Shown in pieces: positions 21,195 through 31,778 of a DNA stretch of 64,000 nucleotides (within the stretch, counting starts at the first letter, position 1; every line of letters begins with the position of its first letter). Below the pieces are notes generated by a model. That model did no database searches and was not told the DNA's origin. It was given only the letters and a program-made list of their open reading frames with translations. The stretch comes from Kalaharituber pfeilii (Eukaryota; Ascomycota; Pezizomycetes; Pezizales; Pezizaceae), in the NCBI GenBank assembly GCA_015179045.1, contig WHUZ01000060.1:248001-312000 (forward strand), given 5' to 3'. A program made the translations under genes and the position numbers.

Positions 21195-21703
21195 GATTGG
21201 ATAGAAAAGTTGAACTTATAGATGGGGAAGATTGTTGCAGCAAGATGGTTGGTGAGAAAAGAAAGGAGGCAGGGAAAGAAGACTAGCTCAATTGTTTTCT
21301 ACCTAGAGGGGGAGGTAGAATTAGATACTCAAACACCAGCGAAGGTAAGGTTATCAGGCAAGTGGCACCAGTCGTGCCTGTATGACTGGGGCAGAATTAC
21401 AAAGGTGGACAGAACGGGGAAGAGGCTGGATGTGGAGTAAATGGACATGACTGCTTGATTTTTCTGGGGGATATTTGGGTATTCCTGCTTGATTGTTCTC
21501 TTGGAGGATTTGGCTTTCGCTTTGTGTTTCCTCTGCATCACTGACAGTCCTGGGTTGTCTTTTTTTGTGGTTTTATTGGAGACAATTTTGTAGGTAGTTG
21601 CACAGGTGCCTGTCTCCGGGCCATTAGGACTTCGGTCCAGGGACCCTGCCATGGCGAAAAGCTGCAAGCAGGGTTACGCGAAATAAAAAAAAAATAAAAA
21701 AAA
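21195..21703 (+). mobile_element. Family A ORF1-type element with 3' UTR and tail
   Basis: ORF1-type C-terminus at 21222-21440 (GKIVAARWLVRKERR, KKTSSIVFYLEGE, KVRLSGKWHQSCLYDW). A 3' UTR follows (CCTGTCTCCGGGCCATTAGG), then the family A stem-loop at about 21650-21681 in which the outer helix is CCCTGC/GCAGGG. An interrupted A-tail ends it. The ORF1 sequence is more diverged than in the family B copies. This ties family A to its own ORF1-bearing LINE lineage. Confidence 0.65.
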
Positions 21704-21821
21704 TAGCCATGGGTGAAGAGGAGGGGATCCCCCGTGCTGGACTTGCTGAGGTGGATGGAGAGATAACTGGGCATTTTTTACTTACTTTCCTATTACTGAA
21801 TTTTATCTCCTATGTAACTAG

Positions 21822-21862
21822 TCTCGTCATAGCCCACAGGGCGCAATGATATTAAACAAAAT
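21822..21862 (+). repeat. Family B 3' end remnant
   Basis: CTCGTCATAGCCCACAGGGC, followed at once by AATGATATTAAAC. The distal half of the stem is deleted. Confidence 0.5.
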
Positions 21863-22031
21863 ACCTTGAGCCTGTTTTGCACCTCTTTTGTATTCTGCGC
21901 CTTTCCGTATCTCCTACAGCCTTTCCTGCACTTAGTTACATATAAGAATTATATATTTGATATAAGAATGTACCCCCCCCCCCGATGGCATTTTTATATC
22001 GAGAATACTGTAGCTTTCGTTTTTGGTAAGG

Positions 22032-22150
22032 TTTTTTTTTTTTTTTTTGATCACATAACCCCGCTTGTAGCACGTGGCCATGGCAGGGTCCCTGGGCAAG
22101 CCCTCATAGCCCGGAGACAGGCTAAAATAAATTTCTACGTACATGGCCCC
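22032..22150 (-). repeat. Family A 3' end with part of its 3' UTR
   Basis: T-run and a diverged family A stem-loop, followed by sequence shared with the family A 3' UTRs at 21600-21650 and 25650 (AGCCTGTCTCCGGGCTAT on the minus strand; CATGTACGTAG further upstream). No duplication was identified. Confidence 0.6.
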
Positions 22151-22199
22151 ATCGCGCCGTCGCCCCCGCTCTCCTAACTTCTAGATCTTGACCCCGGCG

Positions 22200-23570
22200 A
22201 AGAAATTCTCTAAAATGTCATATTCCAGTGACTGTATATTGTAGTCAACATCAGATAGAGTGAATTGGGTGGAAATTTTAAAAAGATAAAAAAAAAATAA
22301 AAAGGTATTGCCCCCACGTGTCCAGTGTGGATTCGTTTCTAGCAATGGAATAAGGTGTTCCAGCCAACGGGAGAAGTTAGTAGGGTCATTATTTGTATAG
22401 TATTCCTAGGATTGGTGGAATTAATCTTAATGGAATAATAATACAGTGTGGGTACTTGGGAAAGTAATGTTGTAATTTTTCATTGGGGCTCGACTTCTTG
22501 GATTTTGCTGTTATTTGGCCACTAGCAGTTGTGGATATATGCTTGGATGAAATTTTTGAAGCTACCTTTTGCAAGGGCTACATGCCTCGTCGCGCTTAAT
22601 AAGAGTGCGCTTGTCATTGCTACAGTGCAACCAACTAGTAGAACATACTAATCACGCCGGCTTGCTCGGAATAACTGCAAAGGTGTAACCCTTCGCAAGG
22701 ATGTAAGTCCCACAAAATTTCTGACTGGTGGGAAATATTCTAAATACCTTTCTGCCTTTGGACCAACCCTCAAACAGCAGAAATCTGACCGGGATAGGGC
22801 CCGTTCCTGTTTCATATTCTTGTGACGAATAGCCCACAGGGCAAACGTCCTAGAATATAGTGACTCGTAGCTATATACAGTACTTGCACCGTCTGCTTTC
22901 AGATGCTCTCATTTCTTTTTTTATATTTGTTCAGTGTACGAAGCCCTGCGAGGCCATGACGGGGCACGGCTAACGGAGTGCATTATCGATCAACATTGAG
23001 GATTCAACGACATCCGCGCACCAGCACTCACTATAAATCTGAAACCCTACAAATAAAGTGTTACTTTATGTCACGGTCGCATGTGGATTCCTCAAGGGTC
23101 GACGGGATTTTGAAGTTTCAGCCGAGTGATTCAAATATTTAGATTTATTTGTATTCATTTATTTATTTATTTTTTTTTTCTTGTTTTGTCCCCTTTAATT
23201 ATTGTACTGTGATTTTGTGACTCAAACTGAGATGCTTAGCCTGCTACCTGGTATTCTGATCCCACCTTCAGTCAAATTGCATTGCACAAATATTAAGATG
23301 CCGCATATTGTTGCACAAATTTCTTCCAAACAGGTGCCGAAGGTTTGACATCGGAGGGCAAGTGCATGGCGGGAGAGGGGGAACGCACGTGTTCAGAACT
23401 GCATGCATATGCACTGACCGCAAATTTGCCCCAGATTTGGGCTGCACCAGCGTTCGAGTACTCAACAGCAGTCAGAAATTTCCTCGGTGCGGCGCGCATG
23501 TCTCACTCTCTGAGCTCCTTTTTTCTATGGAGCACGCTTGCGAAGCCTTGCTTGTACTCCGCGGAAGTTC
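22200..23570. other. No supportable feature
   Basis: Gene-free. It has a TTTA-rich simple stretch near 23150-23180. No recognised coding. Confidence 0.4.
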
Positions 23571-23586
23571 TCCATTGGGCCTAAGA

Positions 23587-24049
23587 GTCCTCCCCGCTCC
23601 AAGAGCAAGACCTCCTCCCCACCAACCACTCCCGATGCCACCACCACCTCAAAAGCCGGCATCGTCGTACATGGAGGCAGCTAAAAGGATCTAGGCAAGA
23701 CAACAGGGATCCGCTGGCTGAGGAAGAAAAGCACACTGGTTGACGAAGGAAAGAAAACCAGTTCAGCGGTAGTCTACTTGGAGAAAACTACCGAGGTTGG
23801 GAGAGTGAGGCTCGGAGGACGATGGCTGAGAGCGGAATGGGACAGAGGACAGAAGTAGGAAGGAAGACATGGTCCCCGAACATGCTGGCTCCTGTGTTGA
23901 CATTCAACCCGCATCATGTATGAGCACCGCGGGCACTACATGTATTTATTTATTTGTTACTTTTCCTTTTACTTTTAATAAAACCTCGCCATAGCCCATA
24001 GGGCGGCATGCGAGTATTGATATTAAAAGGAAAAAAAAAAAAAAAAAAA
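23587..24049 (+). mobile_element. ORF1-type LINE fragment, family B 3' end, internally deleted
   Basis: Flanked by TGGGCC[T/C]AAGA at 23576-23586 and 24050-24060. It starts in the Pro-rich part (PRARPPPHQPLPMPP), then loses about 16 codons between the GIVVHG equivalent and LGKTTGIRWL, leaving a stop. KKTSSAVVYLEKTTEVGRVR and LGGRWLRAEWDRGQK precede the 3' UTR. The stem-loop (about 23988-24017) and poly(A) end the copy. No ORF2. Confidence 0.8.
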
Positions 24050-24060
24050 TGGGCCCAAGA

Positions 24061-25090
24061 AGCTTCCTACAGGCTGAAGTATGCTCCACCAGTCAGCAAG
24101 TTGATCGACTAGTTCCGCAGTTGTTCAATGCTTCTTGCCGTTGGAGTTGGAACATTTATGATATCCCGGAATCTTGCATGCATGGCGTATAGCTAAATCA
24201 ATATTGAAGCTGGTATCTTCTCTGCATGGAATTCTTGACTCGCTTGGTTTCGGAGATTTGCCCGATAAATGCAGCAGTGGGAATTTGGAACTGTGCAGAC
24301 CGTCATCCAAAGTGGAGCTGCATGGGTACGATGAAGGCAAGGCTTTTTCGGAAGGGTTCGAGAAAAGGCTGCTATCATGAAGCCAACTCCCACAACAATG
24401 GCTCGAAATTAGACCCCTGTGAACATTCATTGGGATATGCACGAGGAATTTTGAACGGAAGGTGTGCAAGGCTGACAATATTAGAGAGGATGCGTCTATT
24501 TGCAGGCGCCCTGGCACGACGACAAGGCACCCTTGTTCAACACCCTGGTGATAGAGCCAGTAGGGCTCAGAACCCAGACAGACTGGCTCTTTAGAATGTG
24601 CGTTTTTTTCCGTCACTGTGGCTCCTACAAACCCCCAGAAAAAATCCCACTGTACATACATACAAACTCGGAGAAAAAATTAAAATTGTATGAACATACG
24701 GACTCCATGCTACACGAGAACTCTACAGCCTATTCAGCTGCAGGACTGGAGAATGCGCCTGTGTTATCGTGCTATCAGGATGCTTAGGGCTGCTGATACA
24801 TTATTAGTAAATGCTCAGACAGCAGTTTGGACATGAAGGACTGCATAAATGCAGGTTGACATGTAAAACGGTGGTGCATATGATTATAAGAAATACCCTT
24901 CTCACTTATAGAGCCAGACAGTACCCCCTTGTCAACAGTGTCAAGAGACCCCAGCAATATCATATCCTGATATTACAGAGCCAGCCCTACTTTATATTTT
25001 GCCCGCTTTGCCGTCTTGAGCTTGGTCGGAAGATTTCGAGTAAGGCTAGCTTTACATCGCATCCTCTCTATTCATCCGACTTTTCCGTAT
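24061..25090. other. No recognised gene
   Basis: A 178-residue minus-strand frame (24125-24661) is rich in Ser and Cys and overlaps a plus-strand frame. I recognise no domain and no start context that decides between them. Confidence 0.35.
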
Positions 25091-25092
25091 TA

Positions 25093-25250
25093 CAGGTGAC
25101 CCTAGCTATAATGAAGGCTAAAATCCGACCAATTTTCTTCACTATAACCACTTTTCACTATCGCGAGCGCCCTTTCAAGATCTGGCCCAGCCCTTCACTA
25201 TAGGCAGGGTTTCACTCAAAAGAGGTTCATTATAGCCAGGGTCGCCAGTG
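25093..25250. mobile_element. pogo-type MITE (158 bp) with TA target sites
   Basis: Terminal inverted repeats of about 21 bp (GTGACCCTAGCTATAATGAA against the reverse complement of TTCATTATAGCCAGGGTCGC). TA is present on both sides (25091-25092, 25251-25252). No coding capacity. TA targets and CAGT-like ends fit the Tc1/mariner-pogo superfamily. Confidence 0.8.
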
Positions 25251-25586
25251 TATGGTTGTCACTACCAAGTTGGGGCCACTACCGTACCCTAGACGTACTT
25301 TACCATAGCAGTCTAGCCTTGTAGCCTTTGCTGTTGATCCCTGTAATTCAATCTTGATCCGGTGTTCTGTGCTACAGTAGTCCACGTGCGCATCCGTGCC
25401 CTTGCACTCCGCGCGCTCGATTCCTTATCACAGCTTCACAGAAAAAGAGTGTGGCGTTAATCTGACAGTCGCCACCATCTGTCTTCTATTCTGATTCTAG
25501 CGTCTTCCAAGCCGGAATGTCTAGTCACACCTTTTAACCTCACTAAGACCAGTAGTAGCATTTCATCTTCGCGTTATCGATCATTC

Positions 25587-26295
25587 TTTTTTTTTTTTTT
25601 TTAATTCACGTAACCCCGCATACAGGCTACCAGTCTATGGCAGGGACCCATATACCCGGGTCAGGTTAAAGCAGCTACCTATCTACACTACGTACATGCT
25701 TGGAACACAACGTACCCTCTGGCCCTTCTTTTTTTTTTTTTTTTTTTTTTATTTCATTACTCGCATGCCGCCTTATGGGCTATGGCGAGGTGTATATAAA
25801 ACTAACTAAAGCACTAAAAGAATGTAACACGAAGATCTGTCTAGTTTCCTCGGTGTCGAGCCTGCCTATTTCCTTGTTCTGTCCGGCTCATACACCTCCG
25901 ATCTCAACCACTTCCCCCCCAGTCTAACTTTTCCTGCTTCCGTCCTTGTCTTGGTGTACAACACCACCGAGCTTGTCTTTTTCCCTTCCTTCTCTAGCAA
26001 TGTCTTCCTTCTCAGCCATCTGATGCCCGTGGTTTTGTCTAAATCCTTGTTGTCTGCCTCCAGCCATTTCCTGACCTTCTCCAAGTCTTTGCGGAGTGCG
26101 ACACCGTGTATTACGATGCCGTGTCTTTGTCGAGGATTTGTCGGGGGTTGGCTGGTGCGATTTGCTGTGGTCTTCCGTGGGCCTTGATGGGAGCGGGGAG
26201 GGGCGGGATCGGGTGTCGATGTCGGGGTTGGGGATGGGGATGGATCCCTTCAGCTAGCCCAGATCGAGGCTGGCGAACCATACCTCGACTGGGTT
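25587..26295 (-). mobile_element. Composite retroposon: ORF1, family B tail, then family A tail
   Basis: Flanked by the exact 14-bp duplication GTTATCGATCATTC (25573-25586, 26296-26309). In sense order (minus): GC-rich leader, ORF1-type frame (RKDLEKVRKWLEADNKDLDK, TTGIRWLRRKT, KKTSSVVLYTKTRTEAGK, stop at about 25866), 3' UTR, family B stem-loop and poly(A) (25728-25790). About 90 bp of family A 3' UTR, the family A stem-loop and a second poly(A) (25587-25640) complete it. The only duplication encloses the whole composite. Confidence 0.7.
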
Positions 26296-26309
26296 GTTAT
26301 CGATCATTC

Positions 26310-26734
26310 CTCCATTAGATATATTGGCAACTCGGCGTGTTCAGCGTTCCGCGATTTGTGTTCGTATAGTCGAGTTGTCCTGGGTGCCAATTCCTATGTT
26401 TCTCCAGCTAATGTACTTAACGAGGCATTGGCCACTAGGGTGCAAATTGTATGATTTTAGCTTATTGTTTTACGTAGGTGTCAAGAATTTCTTTTGGGGA
26501 TTCAAACTTTACCTTGTTGTGTGGTGGTACATTATTACGGGTAAGTGCCTAATCCCGCATGACTTTTTACGGGTCACTGTAGTACCAGTGTCCTGCCCCG
26601 CTCTGCCCTGCTCCGGCACGCGATTCATGATATATAAAAAAACGAAAAAAACAAAACAAATTTGCCCTACTCCAATGTCTTTTCCACAGGTCTGCCATTG
26701 TTCAGTCCAGTGTCCGGTGCAGTACGGAGTATCT
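26310..26734. other. No supportable feature
   Basis: No recognised coding or repeat. An interrupted A-rich run lies near 26635-26660. Confidence 0.35.
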
Positions 26735-26940
26735 CGCCCTGGCCGGAATGTCTCCATCCAGTCACTTTTCTGACTGGATGGAAGTAGGGATAAAAGGCGC
26801 TAGCCAGATATATATTTAAAGCATCCGCTAATCTACTAGTACATAACGCCACAATACAAGGATGCATGGATATTTCGAAACATTTGAACAATGCTTCCTT
26901 CACTGCCTCCCTTCTGCTACCGGTATTGCTTCAGCTTACA

Positions 26941-27051
26941 CCTCGTCTCATACAACCTCGCCTCATAGAACCTCGCCTCATAGAACCCCGCCTCATAGAA
27001 CCTCGCTTCATACAACCTCGCCTAAAGCCTCGCCTAAAGCCTCGCCTTACA
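26941..27051 (+). repeat. 15-bp and 12-bp tandem repeats inside MULE copy 1
   Basis: Five 15-bp units (CCTCGCCTCATAGAA type) from 26941 to 27015, then two 12-bp units (CCTCGCCTAAAG) and a partial third. In one frame they encode PRLIE/PRLIQ then PRLK repeats. The block lies just upstream of the transposase start codon and is missing from MULE copy 2. Confidence 0.85.
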
Positions 27052-27639
27052 CTATCTCGGCTCCAATCATCTCTTTTCAATGTCTGTATCTCTTCTCCGT
27101 GCCCGCGAAATCATTGCTGCTATGCCGGCTGCATATTTAAAAAAGCCTGAGAAGGGTGAAAGATATGGGCTAAACCCCAGTGCTGCCAAAACCCGTTTGC
27201 AGGCTTATGCCTTTTCTCAAGGCTTCTTGATTTCGGAAGCAAGTGGCTCAGAGCAATGTGGAAGAATCCGCTATTGATGTGTCCACTATGGTGATGCTCC
27301 TCGCGATCGCTATAGTTTAACAGCCACTGCTGTGACCCAAAAGGAATATAAAGCTAGTGATGGTATGAGCAAGACTGACCCTGGAAAAAAGCTTCGTCAA
27401 CGCCAGGCCTTGGTAAGTCAATTATAAATATATCCATTTAGTTTGGATATTAACTATTGAGGTAGCATCGACACCTTGGCTGCAAATGGGAGGTATATAT
27501 ATCCCTACAGAAGGTGGAAAAGACTAGCAAAGGTAGCGTTCAAAAGGAATGGTTTATGGGAGTAAAGCAACTTGAGCATACCCATGAGATGGCAGAAAAT
27601 CCATTTGATTATCCGGAACATTTTATATTCGACCAAGAC

Positions 27640-27711
27640 TTTTTTTTTTTTTTTTTTTTTTATCACATGACCCCGCTTGCAGCTGTTCGCCATGGCAGGG
27701 CAAAGAAATGC
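27640..27711 (-). mobile_element. Family A micro-retroposon (72 bp) with empty site in MULE copy 2
   Basis: Flanked by ATTCGACCAAGAC (27627-27639, 27712-27724). The equivalent place in MULE copy 2 (about 43067-43080) is uninterrupted. The sense strand is minus, opposite to the transposase remnant. Confidence 0.95.
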
Positions 27712-28294
27712 ATTCGACCAAGACCATGAGAAGCTTCTTGCAGAAGCTCATCGTCTTAAAGAAGCCGGTGTTAGTCATACACAAGCAAACAAGTTTCGAA
27801 CAGCAGCTGGTACCCCAACCTCACGTAACCCAAAGACAAAAGGCACTGCTCGTGGGCCTACTGGTCCCGAAGTGGCTGAAGCTGAGTTAGCTAAACGGCG
27901 AGCTATCCAAGAACATGATAATAAAGCTGAAAATCATACTCAGGATGTTATTATTCTGCACTCACGGCGAATTCTGCACTCACGGCGAAAAGTGACTGAA
28001 ATGCCGGAAGATCATGAAATTCAGGAGTGTGATGATAGTGCAGATAATCACACTCAGGATGTGATGGTTCTGCAGTCACGTAGGATAGTTCAGGAGGATA
28101 TTGAAGTAGATACCCAAGTACTGGATTAGGTGGTCTGGTAGCGTGGTAGATAACGAAGTGAACATGGGTGTGAACATAGGTTGTATGTACTAGTAGATTA
28201 GCGGATGCTTTAAATATATTTCTGGCTAGCGCCTTTTATCCCTACTTCCATCCAGTCAGAAAAGTGACTGGATGGAGACATTCCGCGCCCTGGC

Positions 28295-28870
28295 ATCCAA
28301 GCCAGCATCGAGTCCAGTAGCCTAGTGTCGTGCGTCCAGTCCAGGTCCAGTCCAGTGTCCATTGAGTGGCGCTGTCGGTGTCTAAGATCAATTTGTGAAG
28401 AGAATAATGAGGTGTAAGAGTAACTCTACATACAGAGGAAACCTCTAGTCTCGCTCGAAGAAACTTTCCCAATGGCTTACACCGGGGAAGGAAGACTTTG
28501 CAGGTGCACCAGCCCATCCCAGAATGACATTGAGGTGTACATCCAGCTGATGAAAGCACCTAATCCTCAGCTGAGGCTTCCAAAACGCAATTCACACCTC
28601 CCAATTACCGAAGAAGTCCTTAAACTCGAAGACTGGGTTTCAGCGACAACGCAAAAGTGCCCAAGTTATCCCTTTTAAGGCCATTTAATATACTTTTCGG
28701 TTTAATCGTACATTTTTTGGTTTAAATCATTTTTTGCCGTAAGAAGCCTTGCACAAAAGTGCGGCCCAGTATGACCATTATCAAATTCGGAGCGCTAGCA
28801 ACAGTCATCAGTCGTCAGCACCGCACCAAAACCTCACAATCGCCTGTCACAATATCTGAGCAGCTAGTCA
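28295..28870. other. No supportable feature
   Basis: No gene recognised between MULE copy 1 and the next family A insert. Confidence 0.35.
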
Positions 28871-28882
28871 TCCTCTATACCA

Positions 28883-28950
28883 TGCCCTGCCATGGCGAAC
28901 AGCTGCAAGCGGGGTCACGTTAAATTAAAAAAAACAAAAAACAAAAAAAA
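28883..28950 (+). mobile_element. Family A micro-retroposon (68 bp)
   Basis: Flanked by CCTCTATACCA (28872-28882, 28951-28961). The unit begins two bases before the CCCTGCC stem. The tail is an A-run broken by C residues. Confidence 0.9.
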
Positions 28951-28953
28951 CCT

Positions 28954-29583
28954 CTATACCACTAGAAATGATTGAGGAGCCTGATGAACTTGACAGTCTT
29001 GAGGGCCAACCTGCTCTGGCTCTGTCAACTGTGAACCCAAGTTAATCGAAGGCATAGTTACGGTTTTTTTTCCCCTTAAAATCATTGATCGCGTGCCGCA
29101 CGTGGGGCTATGGCAATTCAAATACAGGATGTAGAATGTAAGGAAATAAACATGAAAGTTACTACAAACGGTCCTTGAGAGAAAAGAAATAAAGAGTAGC
29201 GTCCCCTTGAGCGTCACTGTTCCATCCATCCCATTAGTGTCATCAGTGGACATAGTTACAATGCGGGCAATGAAGCATAGGGTGAGCACGACCCGTATCA
29301 CAAGGACTTTCAGCATGGTCAAAAGAGTGAAACACCTGTACAATGTCGGAACACGAGTGCGGCCGGATATGCGGAGAAACAGCCACAGCTCAGAAAAAGA
29401 AAGGACCAGAGACTGGAGAAACACTATGTTGGAGATAAGGCCCGGAACCGGAGAAACAGTCATGGCCCAAAATATGTGGAGCTGCTGGAGATAATTGTTA
29501 ACACAGATACTTGATAGAATAGCAATATATACCACAGTAAGCAACCAGGATTGTCTATGAGAAAGGCCAGTAGAGTTATCCAA
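28954..29583 (-). other. Unassigned hydrophobic open frame
   Basis: A 209-residue frame with four hydrophobic stretches (LLTVVYIAILSSICV; LISNIVFLQSLVLSF; MLKVLVIRVVLTLCFIARIV; FHVYFLTFYILYL). It overlaps a family B 3' end at 29064-29118, so at least its C-terminal third is repeat-derived. It could be a chance frame in TE-derived DNA. No family recognised. Confidence 0.2.
29064..29118 (-). repeat. Family B 3' end
   Basis: T-run, then a stem-loop with AUUGC/GCGAU outer helix (one G-U pair) and a changed inner loop. No duplication found. Confidence 0.6.
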
Positions 29584-30385
29584 CGAAAGATCAAGTACCT
29601 ACCGTCACCCGAACTTACACTCTTAGCGGAGGGATTATTACAGGGCGAGGCTACGCCAGACAATCAAGGCAGCAAGGAAGGCGAGCTAAATCCAGGAGGG
29701 GTATGGAGGGGGAAGGGGATGGCATGGTCTTGTAGGTCAGCTACCACTTTCAATGCCCTGCGGACAGGGAAGGGACTTACCAAGGAGTGGATGAAAAGAA
29801 TTGGACAGAGTGAGGATGCTAAGCGCAGGTATAAGGAGGCGCACACAGGAGGTCACCTGGCTATCCATCGTACACTAGTGGAATGACACCCAGTGGCCTT
29901 CAGGGAATGGAGGGATGTGAGGAAGAATTCGTGGAGAAAAGAAGGGAAGGAGGAATCTGATGCATTGGAGAACTTCTTTCATGCTATTAAGTTCTGAAAG
30001 TGTGCACTAAATTTTATCTTATTTCCTTTTATCACTGGAGAAGGTAGGTGGTGGCAGAGGGAATGAAAGTTATGGAGACCTTGTCCTTTGTTTTGTTTTC
30101 GACGTCGTGGAGAGAGATATATTATAGATAATAACCCTATTCCCGGATTAAGAGCTCGCCCACGGGGCTCGCCATGGCATTAGGCTACAAGCGAGTACTT
30201 CGGATTTTATTCTCCTTCTATTTTGTTGCCTTGCCATTATGAATTTTATTCTCGTTCTACTTAATTTCCTTGCCATTATCGATTGATGTATCTAAGTCAG
30301 TTAACCAAAACCTCGCCATAGCCTCAAAGGCGGCACGCGAGTAATCATAAAAAAAAAACAAAAAAAAACAAGCGAGTACTGATAT
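29560..30385 (+). mobile_element. LINE ORF2 C-terminus of a third lineage, with variant stem-loop
   Basis: The plus strand reads FNALRTGKGLTKEWMKRIGQ, then HTGGHLA, and after a shift CPVAFREWRDVRKNSW. This resembles the post-RNase H region of fungal LINEs (RTG-K-G-x-W-x-R, H, CP-x-W). A 3' UTR follows, then a variant stem-loop near 30155-30199 (CTCGCCATGGC ... GCGAG). That stem-loop is itself interrupted by a 168-bp family B insert, with the host resuming at 30368. Confidence 0.5.
30200..30367 (+). mobile_element. Family B 3'-end insert (168 bp) within another LINE's stem-loop
   Basis: Flanked by ACAAGCGAGTACT (30187-30199, 30368-30380). It contains 3' UTR, a stem-loop with inner helix GCCU/AGGC and outer CUCGC/GCGAG, and an A-tail with C interruptions. 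Confidence 0.9.
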
Positions 30386-30389
30386 AAAA

Positions 30390-31690
30390 TAGAAAAGTTA
30401 CACTTACATATCCAGTAATTGTGTCATAGACACCGCAACAAACTTTTGTTGCACATACTAGGGCGCAAATTGCGGCAATGCCACTTCTGCTGTGGAGCTT
30501 TTGGCTCTTTGAGTAATTCGTAGTGATCAGTTCGTCGTGGAGATTGGAAGTGACAGAAGCTGGATGCTGGAGACGGAGTGGTGGCGATGAAGCACCTTAG
30601 CGGTATACAGTAAGCATGCCGAGACACATTGCTTGCTGAGATAATACATATTCCTTCGCGATTGATTATTCCAGTATTTTACGGTTTCTAAATTTGCGAG
30701 TGTGTGGTCCTTTCGCAGTCGGTTGTGCAAATATGCAGCCAAGTGTCATTCATTGCTCATCAGTAGAGGGTGGCGACTAGCGAAGCCGGAGCCCGCCACC
30801 CACCGAGAAACCCTAGTGGGAGCAATCCAATTAAGAGAGAGAGAGAGTAATCTTCGTGGGCATTTCTCCTATAATCAACCGATTTCTGCTGCCTGATTAC
30901 TGGACAGGGCGTGATGTCCAAGTGCCAGCATGAGAGACAGGCCACCCCTTGTGCGTAGTTACAAAAGCAGGTAGGGTTAACCTAAGAAGCTCGTTTCTCA
31001 GGATTAGGGTACATGGAAAGACACTGCCAGCATCGTAGTCACCGCTGCGGGAAGATCTTGAGGCCCTGGAAAACCATATAGATTGGATTCAGCAGCGGAA
31101 AAACGTTGGCAGTTGAGGAAGCCCTAAAACCACTCTGGACAGAAATCTCCAAGCTTTAGGGCATGGAGGGCTCGACAGAACGATTCTAAGCCACTGTCAA
31201 TCTCAGTGGGTGCAAGATTTAAAGTCTGCGAACCATCACTTTCTGGCATGTTATAGAACCACTGGTAATGAATTTTTAAAGCTATGCTTGGAGTCACGTG
31301 GGGAACTTTCCGCCTGGGTGCGAGCCGAGATGCCACTGGGCACGGGTGAGGGCATGGCTGCACCTCATTAGGTATAGTTATCTGCATTTCGTCCGGAAGG
31401 AAGCGAGAGATGGGGGAGTGGACTTTGTTTTCAATGTTTTTTTTCCCTTATTCCCCCATATCGTTACTCCTATACCTCCCTATGGGCGACCACGAGGACA
31501 CATACAGAGGGTCTAACACCACCTTGCTAATCAATGAAGTACCCATCCAGATCAGTTCCTTTCGGATCAGGCTTTCTCCAATACGGAGAACTCAAAAGAG
31601 ATAGAGAGGGTAGGGGGGCTTAAGTGTCGTTGTTATTCCTCACTTAGGAACTTCATGTAGTAGCCCCTGAAAGGAGTAGATAAGCTCATC
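30390..31690. other. No supportable feature
   Basis: No recognised gene or repeat. A short GAGA run lies near 30836-30847. Confidence 0.35.
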
Positions 31691-31705
31691 TTAGATTTGA
31701 CAGCT

Positions 31706-31765
31706 TTTTTTTTTTTTTTTTGTATATCACATGACCCCGCTTGCAGCTGTTCGCCATGGCAGGGC
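31706..31765 (-). mobile_element. Family A micro-retroposon (60 bp)
   Basis: Flanked by AGATTTGACAGCT (31693-31705, 31766-31778). It is close to the family A consensus, so probably young. Confidence 0.92.
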
Positions 31766-31778
31766 AGATTTGACAGCT

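Larger units (their letters stand above)
26744..28285 (+). mobile_element. MULE copy 1, internally deleted non-autonomous derivative
   Basis: Terminal inverted repeats of about 100 bp (ends CGGAATGTCTCCATCC, then a short palindrome around CAGTCACTTTTCTGACTG). Exact 9-bp duplication CGCCCTGGC at 26735-26743 and 28286-28294. The coding remnant at 27080-27277 matches the DNA-binding N-terminus of MULE copy 2 (SLLRAREIIAAMPAAYLKKP, KTRLQAYAFSQGFLI). After an intron-like GTAAGT and a zinc-binding region (HEMAENPFDYPEHF), the transposase core is missing. The frame jumps near 27790 from SHTQANK to FRTAAGTPTSRNPKTKGTAR in the C-terminal tail. It carries a family A insert and a short-repeat block absent from copy 2. 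Confidence 0.9.

Noticed and set aside
24125..24661. 178-residue minus-strand frame as a secreted Cys-rich protein
   Set aside because: No signal peptide at the start, cysteines unevenly spread, and a plus-strand frame overlaps most of it.
26941..27051. Short regular repeats as a CRISPR array
   Set aside because: Units are 12-15 bp with no spacers, the context is eukaryotic, and they lie within a MULE.
27677..28129. 150-residue frame in MULE copy 1 as a real gene
   Set aside because: It starts inside a family A insert and crosses the internal deletion, so it is a fusion created by rearrangement.
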